Of a stretch of DNA of 64,000 bases, positions 11,301 to 22,822 are shown piece by piece. The stretch covers positions 1-64,000 of the forward strand of contig OZ244030.1 of the NCBI GenBank assembly GCA_965214965.1. Direction: 5' to 3'. The position numbers were made by a program, and so were the translations under genes. Source of the stretch: CBDATW01 sp965214965 (GTDB lineage Bacteria; Bacillota_I; Bacilli_A; CBDATW01). Position 1 is the stretch's first letter. Each line of letters opens with the position of its first letter. A model generated the notes under the pieces. It had not been told where the DNA came from. It saw only the letters and a program-made list of their open reading frames with translations, and did not search any database.

Positions 11301-12128
11301 TCATTCTGGTTTATTTCCTGATTCATTAAATCATGTTAATCTTTCAAGCTTAGGCATAATTGTTTTTTTCTTAACAGATCCACCAATAAAAAAGGATTTA
11401 GTTTTAGCAATTTCTGATTTTGTTTTTTTAATTTCCTCTGAAATATCAATTTTTTCTAAAAGTTCAAGAATTGCTTCTGCGCCAATGCCAAATCTTGCTC
11501 CTGTATATCTAGAAATAAATTGTGAATAAACATGGAATTCAAAAGCTTCTTTTTTGTTTTCTAGTCTTTGTACATAAGCTTCGGCTCTAGCTTTATCTTG
11601 TGAATCTGCTGTTTCTTCTGAAATCTTAGCGATAATTGATCTAAATTTTGATCTAGCAGTTCTTTCCTTTAGAACTTCATGGTCAAAGAGTTCTTCTGAA
11701 TTACCTTTATCAAGGACAATGTGAGAAACAAAATACACAACTTCTTTGATATCAGCAAGTTTCATGTTTAAAACTTTAGTCACAAATTCATTCATATATC
11801 AAATATGGAATACTGGTGATGCTAACTCGATATGTCCGATTCTTTGTCTTCTAACAATAGAAGAAACAACATCAACCTCACACCTCTCACATTTTGTTCC
11901 TTTGAATCTAACTTTTTTGTATTTACCGCATGAACATTCTCAATCTTTTATAGGACCAAATATTTTTTCGCAGAAAAGTCCGTCTGATTCAGCTTTTTGT
12001 GATTTATAGTTTATTGTTTCTGGTTTTGTAACTTCTCCAAAAGATCAATCAAGAACTTGTTCAGGAGAAGCAAGTGTTAATTTAACACCTTCAATATCAT
12101 TTGCTTTGATTTTATTTAATTGCGTCAT
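8382..12128 (-). CDS. rpoC: RNA polymerase subunit beta'
   Basis: A 1248-residue catalytic subunit of RNA polymerase. The N-terminal zinc site is visible as CSCGKYK and CERCE at about 67-90. The active-site magnesium motif is NADFDGDQMAVHVP. The switch and bridge-helix region with DSGARGN and the trigger-loop region (ARKGIADTAFKTG, as GARKGIADTA here) are present. A C-terminal second cysteine site (CGTDASL, CNTSRGVCQLCYG) and AQSVGEPGTQLTMRTFHTGG complete the family profile. Several TGA codons encode Trp. It starts 23 nt after the rpoB stop and ends at a strong terminator. Confidence 0.98.
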
Positions 12129-12151
12129 TAAAATTATTCTCCATTCTTTTC

Positions 12152-15100
12152 TTATTGTTCTGGTTTTTCTTTAGTTTTTACTTCAAGGTTTAGTGAAAGA
12201 GCTTGAAGTTCTTTTTGAAGAACCCCGAATGATTCTGGAACACCAGCTTCAGGAAGTTCTCTATTGTATAGAATTGAGTTATAAGTTTCTGATCTACCAG
12301 AAATATCGTCAGATTTAACTGTTAGTAATTCTTGTAGAGTGTAAGCTGCCCCATAAGCTTCAAGCGCTCAAACTTCCATTTCCCCAAATCTTTGACCACC
12401 TTTTTGAGCTTTACCTCCAAGTGGTTGTTGAGTAATGATTGAATAAGGACCTGTTGACCTAGAGTGCATTTTATCATCAACCATGTGTGATAGTTTTAGC
12501 ATGTACATAATACCAACTGAGATCAGTTTATCAAACTTTTCTCCAGTTCTACCATCTCTAAGTTCAAATTTACCATGTTCAGCAATTCCTGCTTTTTTCA
12601 TCATGGAAGCTAGCTCATCAAGTGAACACCCGTCAAATCCTGGTGTTGCAACTTTAACTCCAAGTTTTTCCGCTGCAATACCAAGGTGGATTTCAAGAAC
12701 TTGACCAATGTTCATACGCGAAGGCACACCAAGTGGGTTAAGCAGTATGTCTATTGGTTCACCGTTTTGCATAATTGGCATATCTTCTTCTGGAAGGACA
12801 ATTGAAATAACACCTTTGTTACCGTGTCTACCCGCCATTTTATCACCTTCTTGAATTTTACGTTTTTGTGCAATGTAAACTTTAACAATTTGGTTGACTC
12901 CTGGCGGCAGTTTAATATCATTATTTGTAAAGACTTTAACTGATTGAACAACGCCTTCTGCTCCATGCGGAACCCTTAGTGATGTTTCTTTAATGTTTTT
13001 TGATTTGTCTCCAAAAATTGCTCTAATAAGTTTTTCTTCTGGCGAAGTGTTAACTTGAGCTTTAGGTGAAACTTTACCAACAAGGATGTCTCCTTGTTTA
13101 ACTGAAGAACCAACTGTAATTATTCCTCTTTCATCTAAGAATTTTTTAGCTTTAGCCGCAACGTTTGGTAGTTCAGAAGTAATTTCTTCTTCTCCTTGTG
13201 GAGTAGTTCGGCATTCTAAAATATATTCGGAAATATGAATTGATGTATAAACATCATCTTTAACTAGTCTTTCTGAAATAATAATAGCATCTTCATAGTT
13301 GTATCCATTTCAAGTTGTAAAAGCAACTTTAACGTTTGCCCCTAACGCAAGTTCACCATTTTGCATTGAAGGGCCATCAGCAATAATTTGTCCAGCTGCA
13401 ACTTTTTCACCATTTGAAACAATTGGTTTGTGGTGGATGATTGTCCCTTGGTTTGAAATGGCAAAGTTTTCAAGAATATATTCAGTATCTTCTTTTGCTG
13501 TTTTAATAACAATTTTTGTTGAATCTACATATTTTACTTTTCCAGATTCTTTTGCCGTAAGAGCTGCACCTGAATATTTAGCAGCGATGTGTTCTAGACC
13601 TGTACCAACAATTGGTGATGACGGTTTTAGTAGAGGCACTGCTTGTCTTTGCATGTTTGCACCCATGGCAGCACGAGTGGCATCATCGTGTTCTAGAAAA
13701 GGAATGCATGATGAAGCAATAGATAAAATTTGCTGTGCTGAGACATCAACAAATTTTACATCCTCAACTTTTGCCATGATGTTTTCGCCATTAAAACGAG
13801 CAACTACTTCTTTATCTATAATTTCATTTTTATCATTTGTTTTGATGTTGACACCACCAATAATATAATCTGTTTCTTCTTCTGCTGATAGATAAACAAT
13901 TTCTTTAGTGATTACGAATTTTTTACCTTGTTTTTTAACTTTAGCGTAAGGAGTTTCAATAAAACCATGTTGGTTAACTGATGCATATAACGCAAGGTTA
14001 TTTATCAAACCAACATTAGGCCCTTCTGGAGTTTCAATAGGGCAAATTCTTCCATAGTGTGATGAGTTAACGTCACGAACGTCAGTACCCGCAAAGTTTC
14101 TTGAAAGACCACCTGGCCCAAGTGCAGATATCCTTCTTTTGTTTGAAAGTTCTGACTGAGGGTTTGTTTGATCCATAAATTGTGAAAGTTGTGATGATAA
14201 GAAAAACTCTCTAATTGAAGAAGTTAGTGGCTTAATGTTGATTAGATTTTTTGGAGTCATCTTTTCAGCATCTACAGAAGTAATTTTTTCAAGAACATTT
14301 TTTTGAATTCTTGTTAGACCAATTCTAAATTGATTTTGCACAAGTTCTCCAACATGCTTAATTCTTCTGTTAGCCAAGTTGTCAACGTCATCAAATTTAG
14401 CTAATTCGTCTTCTTTAAGATTTACTAAATAGGAGAATGAAGCAATAATATCTGAAATTGTAATGTGTTTTTTAGTTTCATCCTGTCAGTTACCAATTAC
14501 TTTAACTGATTCTTTTGCGTCTTCGTTTGGAAGCACAGAAACAATTTGAAGTTTGATTTCTTCATGGTTAAGTTTCATTGATTTAGCACTTATAACTTCA
14601 CCATCAGTTGTATTAAGTTGTTCGTTTGGTTGGTATATTACAGTGTTAGCGCCTTCTGAAAGTGCTTCTTTTGCTTTTTGGAAGGATTTTCCTTCTAGAA
14701 GTGTTCCTTTTTTAACTAAAACTTTACCTTTTTCATCTTTAATATCTTCTGCTAGGATTGTATTAGCAAGTCTTTTTCAAACTGCAAGTTTTGAATTAAA
14801 TTTATATCTTCCTGCTGATGCTAGATCATATCTTGAATCATCAAAAAATTTTGATTTCAATAAATTAACCACACCTTTAATTGTTGCTGGCTCACCTGGT
14901 TTAATTTTTGAGTAAATGTCGTAAAGAGCATTTGTTTTAGCTTCAACAAAATCTTTATTTGCTTTTTGCACTTTTGGAACTGCTGTTAATGTATCTCGGA
15001 AAATTTTTGAGTGACCAAAAAGATTAATTTGATCTTCAACTGAAATTCCAAGTCCAAGTAATAAAGTTGGGACAGCAAGTCTTTTTGTTCTGTCTAATTT

Positions 15101-15709
15101 AACATAATATTTTTCTGTTTCTTTTTGTTGACGTGTCATTACAACTTGTGCACGGTTCTCTTTGTACACAACCGGGGCTTTATTTGTAATTACATATTCT
15201 ATCCATGAACCACGTGTCGCAATAACAATGTATTCTTCTTCAATAGTAGTTGGTTTACGTTTTGTATAGTAGTGAACACCTGATGATCTAACAAGTTGAG
15301 AAACAATTACTCTTTCTGAACCATTAATTAAAAATGTACCTTTGTCAGTCATAACAGGAAAATCGCCGAAGAAAACATCAGCGTCTTTAATTTCTCCTGT
15401 TTTACCATTTTGTAGTCTAATTTTTGCAAATAATGGTTTTGAGTAAGTTAGAGATTTTTGTCTAACTTCTGCAAGTGTATGTTTTTCCTCTCTAAACTCG
15501 CAACCTAAATATTCTAATTTTGTTGTTTCTGCTGCTTGCTTAATAATTGGGAATGTAGCCTCGAATATATCGTTAATTCCTTCTTGCATTAATCATTCAA
15601 ATGACTTGATTTGAATGTCTAATAAGTTTGGCACATTAATTTTAGATTTAATTTTTCCAAAATTAACTCTTTGCGCTTTTTTACCGTACTTAGTAGTCTG
15701 TAGCTTCAT
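12152..15709 (-). CDS. rpoB: RNA polymerase subunit beta
   Basis: A 1185-residue catalytic subunit of RNA polymerase. The rifampicin-pocket stretch SSQLSQFMDQTNP followed by HKRRISALGPGGL is recognisable; here it reads SNKRRISALGPGGL, with Asn in place of the usual His. This position lies in the rifampicin pocket, and mollicutes are known to be rifampicin-resistant with substitutions in RpoB. The C-terminal motif MAGRHGNKGVIS is intact. The start MKLQTTKYGKKAQRVNFGKI follows a promoter about 60 nt upstream. rplL and rplJ, the usual upstream partners, are absent here; an rRNA methyltransferase precedes it. Confidence 0.98.
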
Positions 15710-15771
15710 AGATGAATCCTTTTTAATAATATTTTGAACTTTTGACATTTGATAGTCAAAGGCAGATATAA

Positions 15772-15800
15772 ATTATACAATAATATTATATATAAGTCAA
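15772..15800 (-). promoter_or_regulatory. Promoter of rpoB-rpoC
   Basis: Minus-strand TTGACT (15800-15795), a 17-nt spacer and TATAAT (15777-15772), about 60 nt before the rpoB start. Confidence 0.85.
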
Positions 15801-15810
15801 AAAATCAGAC

Positions 15811-16527
15811 TTATTTTAATTTTTCCATAATAATGGATCCAGCCACTACTACATTTAAAGAATCAATATTTTCAATATTAATAATGTAATTGTGTGTGGA
15901 TTGAGATGAGACTTCATCTCTTATTCCGGCTCCTTCATTACCTAAAATAAGAGCTTTTGGTTTAGATTGATCAATTTTAGATAAATCTTTACTTTTTTTT
16001 GCTAAATCAGTTGCAATATAGTGAAAATCATTTGCTTTCATAAATTCTAAAATATTTGTTTTTTGTATATTTAATTTAAAATTTGCACCTTGTGCTGAAC
16101 GTAAAACTTTTGGGTTATACAAATCAATTGTATGTAGAGATAGCACTACATTTTTAAAACCAAATGCTAGAGCTGAACGTAAAATTGATCCTAAATTGCC
16201 TGGATCTTGAATATCATCAATTATAATATATTTATCACCTTCAAATGAAACATAATTACTCATATTAGCGAGTCCTAAAATGTTTTGGGGCGAAACTAAA
16301 TTAGTAATATGTCTAATGATCTCTTGAGAAATATATGTTTTTTTTGCAAAATTATAAATTTCATCTTTAATTAGAAAAACTTCCTGAAGCAGGCCAACTT
16401 CTTGTGCCATTTGGCATAAATGTTTGCCTTCAATTATGTATTGAGAATTTTTAACTCTATTCTTTTTTAATTGAAGTGATTTGAGATATTTAATTTTATT
16501 ATTTTGTTTTGACTTTATTATTTCCAT
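15811..16527 (-). CDS. SpoU/TrmH-family RNA 2'-O-methyltransferase
   Basis: A 238-residue SAM-dependent methyltransferase of the SPOUT (SpoU) class, likely acting on rRNA (RlmB or TsnR type). The N-terminal 100 residues form an L30e-like substrate-binding domain (SKQNNKIKYLKSLQ, YIIEGKHLC). The catalytic part has motif 1 IQDPGNLGSILRSA, motif 2 LILGNEGAGIRDEV and motif 3 SLNVVVAGSIIMEKL. All three residues expected at the SAM knot are present. It lies upstream of the rpoB promoter and downstream of a membrane protein gene. The exact target nucleotide cannot be read from the sequence. Confidence 0.93.
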   Translation of the reverse strand: MEIIKSKQNNKIKYLKSLQLKKNRVKNSQYIIEGKHLCQMAQEVGLLQEVFLIKDEIYNFAKKTYISQEIIRHITNLVSPQNILGLANMSNYVSFEGDKYIIIDDIQDPGNLGSILRSALAFGFKNVVLSLHTIDLYNPKVLRSAQGANFKLNIQKTNILEFMKANDFHYIATDLAKKSKDLSKIDQSKPKALILGNEGAGIRDEVSSQSTHNYIINIENIDSLNVVVAGSIIMEKLK

Positions 16528-16535
16528 ATTTTATA

Positions 16536-17237
16536 TTATAAGAGGTGTTCAATTAAATTAGAAAGTGCTCCATATGTAAATAAACACGTTATAGCATTTA
16601 ATCAAACCGGAACTTTTCTTTTTTGCATTTCATTACAAAAGAAAACGACTAATATAAGTGGAATAAATGCATAAATTGTTTTTAAGATACCTGCAGGCAT
16701 AAATCAATAGGTTTTACTCATAAATAATAATGGAAGTACTGATATTATATTAATACCAACCATTGAAATAATGATTTTTACTCATACTGGGACATTTTTA
16801 AGTTTTACAATTCAATATATAAATCAAATAGTAGCTATTGGAGAAAACATAAATAAGGTTACAATGTTTCTACCTGCTGGTCATTCTTTTTCAATAATAG
16901 TATGTTTGCCATTAGAAATATATGTATATTCTCAGGGTAGATCATGAACCAATAATGCAATCAACAGTAAAACCATGGTTGCTATTATTACTCCTTTAAG
17001 TCCTGGTTCGGTAATTTTTGCTTTTTGTAATTGGTATAATCCAAATATGAAAAGAAGAATAATTGCTCAATTTCATATTGGCATAACGATTCATGGTTTT
17101 ATTCCTGAAATTGCAAAAACAAAAACAATTACTGCAGTGGTAATTTTAAAACCTTTACCTTTTGTATTTGGTGATTTATTTATTATATAGATAGTTCATG
17201 CAAAAGCAACTATAATTAATGATCTTATATAATTCAC
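16536..17237 (-). CDS. Seven-helix membrane protein, unknown function
   Basis: This 233-residue ORF starts at GTG, eight nt after a clear AGGAG site, and is readable only with TGA as Trp (about ten Trp). It has seven to eight hydrophobic segments separated by short basic loops (for example NKSPNTKGKGFK and CNEMQKRKVPVW). I do not recognise the family; the layout recalls YwaF-like integral membrane proteins, but I see no decisive motif. It stops 9 nt before the methyltransferase start and probably shares a transcript with it. A plus-strand ORF over the same DNA is an antisense shadow. Confidence 0.75.
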
Positions 17238-17313
17238 GTTTAATCTCCTCTTAAATTATTATACACATAATTTAAAGTATTGTAATTAAAATAAAAACCT
17301 AATTGCTATTTTT

Positions 17314-19218
17314 TTATGATGTTTTAACTAAGTCGATAAATTCCATAATTAACATTGAAATTTCTTTTTCAGATCCATATTTTCTAACATTAACAGTTTG
17401 AGAATCTCTTTCATTATCTCCAATAACAAGTTGGAATGGTATTTTTGAAGTTTGAGCTTCTCTGATTCTATATGATAATCTTTCTTTAGAATCAACTAAA
17501 GATGTTCTGATATCATATTGTTCAAGCTTAAATTGAATTTCTTTTGCATATTCTAAATGGTGATCATCAAGGACTGGTAAAATCACTGCTTGAGTTGGCG
17601 CCATTCATACTGGGAAGGCTCCTTTGTATTGTTCTAAAATAATTGACATTAATCTTTCATAAGTTCCTACTAGTCCACGGTGAATAACAACTGGTCTTTG
17701 TTTTTCTCCGGATTCATTAATGTATGAAAGATCAAACCTTTCAGGAAGTAAGAAGTCAAGTTGTAATGTAGCAAGTGTGATTACATGCCCAAGAACTGTT
17801 TTAACTTGTAAGTCAATTTTTGGCCCATAAAAGGCAGCTTCATCTTCCATTGTTTTATATTCAACATTTAATTCTTCAAGAACTTCTTTTAGAACTCTTT
17901 CAGATTCTTCTCACATTTTATCATTTTTATGATATTTACCTTCTTTACCTCTTAAAGCTAATTCAACATAATGAATATTTAAATTAAGTTTTCCGATAAC
18001 TTCTTGGATTAGACTTCACAAATGTTTCATTTCACTTTTAATTTGCTTTGGCATTACAAAAATATGTGTATCAGTTAGGTTCATTGATCTAACTCTTTCA
18101 AGTCCAGTCAAGGCACCTGATGATTCATACCTGTGCAGGATAGCATTTTCAGCAAGTCTTAGTGGTAAGTTATTGTATGATCTATTTTTGTTTTTAAAGA
18201 TTAACATGTGGTGGGGGCAAGTCATTGGCCTTAGAACAAGTTCTTCATCATCTCTTTTCATGACTGGGAACATATTTTTTCTATAATTTTCCCAGTGCCC
18301 AGATGTTTTATATAAATCTACCGAACCTAGAACTGGTGTTATAACATGTTGATGCCCATATTTTAATTCTGTTTCATAAAAGTAGTTTTCCAAAACTTTT
18401 CTTACTTTATAGCCATTTGGCAGTCATATAGGGCATCCACGACCAGCTAGTTGATCTGTCATGAATATTTCTTGATCTTTACCAAGTTTTCTATGATCTC
18501 TTTCTTTTCTTTCTTCAAGAATTTTTAGATGTTGGTCTAATTCTTCTTTTGTGAAAAATGCTGTTCCATAAATTCTTTGAAGTTGTTCTCTTTTAGAATC
18601 TCCTCTTCAATATGAGCCAGCTAGTGAAAGAAGTTTATAGTGTTTGGCATGCGCTGTATTTTGAAGGTGAAGTCCTCTGCACAAGTCAACAAATTTGTCT
18701 CCAATACTGTATGCAGTTAGAATTTCATCTTCTGGAAGATCATTAATAAGTTCGATTTTATATTTATCATGAGCAAACATTCCAAGAGCTTGCTTTCTTG
18801 AAATAACTTCTTTTGTCATGGGAATTCCAGCATCAATTATTTTTTTCATTTCTTTTTCAAGTTTTACTAAATCTTCATCTGTTAACCTTGGTTCAACATC
18901 AACATCATAGTAAAAACCTTCTTCAATAGCTGGTCCAACTCCAAATTTAGCATCTGGTCTAATTTGTTTTAAAGCTGCAGCAGTAATGTGAGCAAAAGAG
19001 TGTCTTAGTGCTTCTAATGATTCTTTATTATCTTTAGTTAAAATCTGCACTTTGCAATCTTCATGTAGTTCATCTCTTAAGTCAACAACTTTTCCATTAA
19101 CGATGGCTGATGTTGTTGCTTTTGCAAGAGAAGGCGAAATTAATTTTGCAAATCCAAGAATTGTTATCCCTTTTTCAACTTCTCTTACTGAATTATCTGG
19201 TAATGTAATTTTAATCAT
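17314..19218 (-). CDS. thrS: Threonyl-tRNA synthetase
   Basis: A 634-residue class II synthetase that charges tRNA-Thr. The order is an N-terminal TGS domain (1-60), the editing domain with HSFAHITAAAL (the HxxxH site) at about 75 and CRGLHLQNTA, then the catalytic core with motif 2 around MTCPHHMLIF and RYESSGALTGLERVR, motif 3 VIHRGLVGTYERLMSIILE, and the anticodon-binding domain starting MAPTQAVILPVL. It is preceded by a T-box leader with terminator, so expression should respond to uncharged tRNA-Thr. Normal length and all motifs present. Confidence 0.97.
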
Positions 19219-19227
19219 TTTTCTCTC

Positions 19228-19440
19228 CTTTACATAAAATAAAAACCACGATAGTCTCTCCTTAAAGGAGCGACAAATCGCGGTACCATCCTATTTTATA
19301 ACTTAATTTGTTTCTTAACGCGAAACCACGTTCTATTTCTAGAAATGCTCGAAAGATAGTAGTATTAATGTTTGCAATACCCATTTACACCATATAGGGC
19401 TCTCTTGATTGAATTGACATTAAAACTGTGTTCTTTGTCA
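19228..19440 (-). promoter_or_regulatory. T-box riboswitch leader of thrS
   Basis: The minus-strand leader contains the T-box sequence AGGATGGTACCGCG (19294-19281), whose TGGT would pair with the tRNA acceptor end. Upstream lie stem I hallmarks: the AGAGAG loop with the GGTG motif, and ACTACT on the 3' side, which offers an ACU (Thr) specifier codon. Downstream, CCGCGAT pairs with ATCGTGG around an inner CTCC/GGAG hairpin and is followed by TTTTTATTTT, the competing terminator. A TATAAT lies just upstream at 19460-19455. The gene controlled is thrS, 9 nt after a good ribosome binding site. Confidence 0.93.
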
Positions 19441-19459
19441 TAGCTACATAATCTATTAT

Positions 19460-19496
19460 AATATAAAAAAGAGTTTTTTGTGCTCTTTTTTATATT
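19460..19496 (-). terminator. Terminator of pfkA-pyk-membrane protein unit
   Basis: A perfect 14-bp inverted repeat (19460-19473 with 19483-19496) with A/T tracts on both sides. It overlaps the stop codon of the upstream gene and ends where the thrS leader promoter begins. Confidence 0.8.
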
Positions 19497-20346
19497 ATTT
19501 AAGTCTAATCTTAAGTGTTTCAGCTTTAATTTCCTCTTTGATGTGAGTTAATGCTTTATGCAAATTATCTTCTTTAATGTGAGTCAAAGCATTATGTAGA
19601 TCATCTTTTTTATTGTATTTATTTAAATAATCTTGAACTGCTATTCCAACACGCTGAGTGCCTTCCATAGAAAGTAATGATGTATAAGGTTGCATAATTA
19701 GAACTTGTTTTAGATTGGTTTCATATACTTCATCTGGAAGAATGTATTCAAAATAAAATACTACTCACCCTTCATGTGGGTATTCTCTAGTTGTAGTGCA
19801 AAGATATGTTCCATCAGATGATTTTCTCTTTGCATCTTTATGACGGAAATAAATTCAATCATAATATGTTCAGTTTGATGTTGAATCTAGGACAATTTTA
19901 TCCATAATAATATTATAAGTTTTTTGTAAAAATTCATCCCCAAGACCTGGTATAATTGTATAAAGATTTCTTGAAAATTTGTAATAAATATAATCAGCAT
20001 ATGGCTTTTTCATCATTGCTGATGTCAATGTGTGGAAAAATGTTCAAAATCCAATAATATAAGCGGGTTGCGAATATGGTAATCCATTTTTTCTTAGGTG
20101 GTACCCCAAGAAAACCAAAAATCCACCTTTAACTAATGAATAAGTATAAACAGAAATAATTTGTCTAGCTCCTAACCTAAAGAAAAAGGCTACTGAAAAT
20201 CAATACATTGTAACAATCATTTTCTTAGCAGCTCCTCACATTTGGTTAGGATCAATAAGTTCTTTCCAATAGATAAACATTAAAACACCTGAAATAAATA
20301 TTCCAGTTCATGCAGTTAATCTTTTAAAGTCTCTTCATTTTGCCAT
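19495..20346 (-). CDS. Membrane protein with C-terminal 12-residue tandem repeat, unknown function
   Basis: A 283-residue protein that needs TGA as Trp (over ten Trp). The N-terminal half has about four hydrophobic segments (10-27, 38-55, 68-85, 98-115), and the C-terminal half is polar. Near the end two adjacent copies of a 12-residue unit, DDLHNALTHIKE and DNLHKALTHIKE, form a charged helical stretch. I do not recognise a family. It begins 18 nt after the pyk stop and probably belongs to the pfkA-pyk transcript. The start MAKWRDFKRL fits the frame and context. Confidence 0.75.
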
Positions 20347-20364
20347 TTTATTTTACCTTTATTT

Positions 20365-21762
20365 TTATTTTTTAATATATTCTCTAATTTCTTCACCCTC
20401 AATAATTATGAATTTATATCCTTTAGTAATTGAAGTATTGTAATGAATGTACTCTAATACTTCCTTTTCATTTTTAAGCGACATTTCATGTGGGATTTGT
20501 TGGGCAAATACTCCTCAATAAATTCCTCATGATGTTACATCATCGGGATTTGTATATAAAGGTATGATTTTAGCTTTTGGTTTAATTCTTGAAATTGCAA
20601 CAACTTGCTCTTTTGGAGCATTTAACAAGAAAATGTGATCTGTATGAGTTGTAAAAGTGGATTTAAATAGTGATTTAGCTATTTCTGAGAATTTGTTAAA
20701 TGCACCATCTCTTACAATACGGTTGAAGAATCTTTGTGAATCAAAGTTTTCTTCTGAAGTGCGAGCAATTTTTGACATAAATTCAGCTGATTCTAGTCAG
20801 TATTTTCCTTTTGCAGATTCACCAGAAAGCATAATTGCAGATGTCCCATCTTCTACAGCGTTGTAAACATCTGACACTTCTGCTCTTGTAGGCCTAGGGT
20901 TATAAATCATTGATTCTAGCATTTGCGTTGCAACAATAGCTGGTTTACCCATTTTATTTGCTTCTCTAATTCATTTTTTTTGATATAGAGGGACTAGCTC
21001 AGCATCAACTTCAACACCCAAATCACCTCTGGCCACCATAATTCCATCTGATTCATGTAGAATTTCTTGAAAATGTTCAACTGCTCCTGCTGATTCTAAT
21101 TTAGAAATAATTTGGATTCTTTCATTTCCGAATTCTTTTAAAAGTTTTCTAACTTTTTTGACATCTTCTGCTGATTGCACAAATGATAATGCGATGTAAT
21201 CAAAATCTCCTGCTGCTGCAAATTTAATGTCTTCTATATCTTTGTCTGATAAAAAGTCAATTGAAATAGATCCGCCTGGGATGTTAATTCCTCTTCTGTC
21301 AGCTACAACATGAGTATTTTTAGCTTCAGTTAAAATATATTCTTCCTTAACTTCTATTACTTCTAATGAAAGATATCCATCGTCAACAAGAATTGTTGCA
21401 CCTACTTTAATATCTTCATTTAGATTTGAATATGATATTGAAAATTGCAAAGAGTTACCAAGGATTTCTTCTTTTAGAAAAACCTTAACTTTTGAACCTA
21501 CTGTAATAGTTGCTTCTCCGCCTTCAAATTTATGAGTTCTAATTTCTGGACCTTTTGTATCTAACAAAATTGATAAGTTTGGGGCTAAATTAGCTCTAAC
21601 TAATTTAATGTATTCAAGTTTTTCAAAATGTTCTAGAGCATTGCCATGCGAAAAGTTAATCCTTGCTACATCTGCACCTACCGATAGCAATTTTTCTAGG
21701 TTTTCAATTTTTTCTGTTGCCGGACCAATTGATGTAATTAGTTTTGTGTTTTTATTGATCAT
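20365..21762 (-). CDS. pyk: Pyruvate kinase
   Basis: A 465-residue cytoplasmic glycolytic enzyme that converts phosphoenolpyruvate and ADP to pyruvate and ATP. The start TKLITSIGPA, the substrate loop INFSHG, the DTKGPEIRT stretch, the catalytic region IISKLESAGAVEHF and MVARGDLGVE, and ATQMLESM are all present. The C-terminal allosteric domain is present but short, so the protein is slightly under the usual 470-480 residues. It follows pfkA by 10 nt, giving a glycolytic pair as in many Firmicutes. Confidence 0.97.
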
Positions 21763-21772
21763 ATTAATTTCC

Positions 21773-22732
21773 TTATATTAGTTTTTTGTTAGCTTCAAAT
21801 AATTCATTAAAGAATTCTTTGTTGGTTTTTGCAGTTTTATCAATTGGAGTTGCTACAACTTTGTTGTTTATAACTCCAAGTGCCACTCCGCCTTGTCCTT
21901 CAATCAACATTTCAACTGCTTTTACCCCGAGTCTTGATGCTAGCACTCTATCAAATGGAGTCGGAGAGCCACCTCTTTGAATGTGACCTAGAACTGTGGC
22001 TCTAGTTTCAAATTTTGTTTTTTCTTCAAGTTTTTTTGCCAGTTTTTGTACATCGTATAATTTTTCAGTAACTATAATAACTGGATTTCTTTTTTGGCTT
22101 TGTTTATTTGTGTTTAAAAAGTCTATAATTTGTTCTTCTGTTAATATGTTTTCTGGAACTGAAACAATATCGGCTCCTGAGGCAATTGATGCATGTATTG
22201 CAAGATCTCCGCAATATCTCCCCATAACTTCAATAATTGTGCAGCGTGAGTGAGATCTAGATGTGTCTCTAATTCTGTCAACAGCTTCTACAATTGTATT
22301 TAATGCTGTATCAAATCCAATTGTGTAATCAGTTGATGCAATGTCGTTATCAATTGTACCCGGTAGCCCTATACAGTTTACGCCTTCTTCGGTTAATCTT
22401 AGTGCTCCCATATATGAACCATCACCGCCGATAACAACTAAAGCGTCAATGTTATGTTTTTTTAAGTTGGTAATTCCTTTTGCTCTAACTTCAGGTTGAA
22501 CAAACTCTGGTAATCTAGCTGAACGCAAGAATGTTCCTCCATTTGATAAGACATCAGAAAAAGTTATTGAAGTAGCAAGTTCGATATTATTTTCAACCAA
22601 ACCTTTATAGCCATCTTTAATTACTGCAACTTCTAGTCCTGCTGAAAGGGCTGCACGACCCACGGCTCTAATGGCGTTGTTCATGCCTGGCGAATCTCCT
22701 CCAGATGTTAAGATACCAATTTTTTTAATCAT
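21773..22732 (-). CDS. pfkA: 6-phosphofructokinase, ATP-dependent
   Basis: A 319-residue enzyme that phosphorylates fructose 6-phosphate to the 1,6-bisphosphate, the committed step of glycolysis. Motifs seen are the ATP-binding GILTSGGDSPGMNNAIR at the N-terminus, GGDGSYMGALRLTE, the active site GLPGTIDNDIASTDYTIGFDTA, EVMGRYCGDLA, and GGSPTPFDRVLASRLG. I chose the ATG at 22732 rather than an in-frame one 42 nt upstream, because AAAGGAG lies at the right distance and the protein then starts at the family position. First gene of the pfkA-pyk unit. Confidence 0.97.
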   Translation of the reverse strand: MIKKIGILTSGGDSPGMNNAIRAVGRAALSAGLEVAVIKDGYKGLVENNIELATSITFSDVLSNGGTFLRSARLPEFVQPEVRAKGITNLKKHNIDALVVIGGDGSYMGALRLTEEGVNCIGLPGTIDNDIASTDYTIGFDTALNTIVEAVDRIRDTSRSHSRCTIIEVMGRYCGDLAIHASIASGADIVSVPENILTEEQIIDFLNTNKQSQKRNPVIIVTEKLYDVQKLAKKLEEKTKFETRATVLGHIQRGGSPTPFDRVLASRLGVKAVEMLIEGQGGVALGVINNKVVATPIDKTAKTNKEFFNELFEANKKLI

Positions 22733-22793
22733 ATTAACTCCTTTAAGATTTAATTGTCTACTATATTTTAACACAATTGACTTTTACATACAT

Positions 22794-22817
22794 AAAAAGT
22801 AGGTTGTCCTACATTTT
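22794..22817 (-). terminator. Terminator of mgtE-copper ATPase unit
   Basis: GTAGG and CCTAC arms around ACAA, flanked by A- and T-runs on the minus strand, 6 nt past the ATPase stop. Confidence 0.75.
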
Positions 22818-22822
22818 ATTAA

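Noticed and set aside
13299..13868. 189-codon plus-strand ORF inside rpoB
   Set aside because: Lies fully antisense to the conserved RpoB core; long antisense frames are expected where the sense gene uses few codons that make reverse stops.
16975..17190. Plus-strand ORF in the 16.5-17.2 kb region
   Set aside because: The minus strand gives a 233-residue frame with GTG start and AGGAG site that explains the same DNA better.
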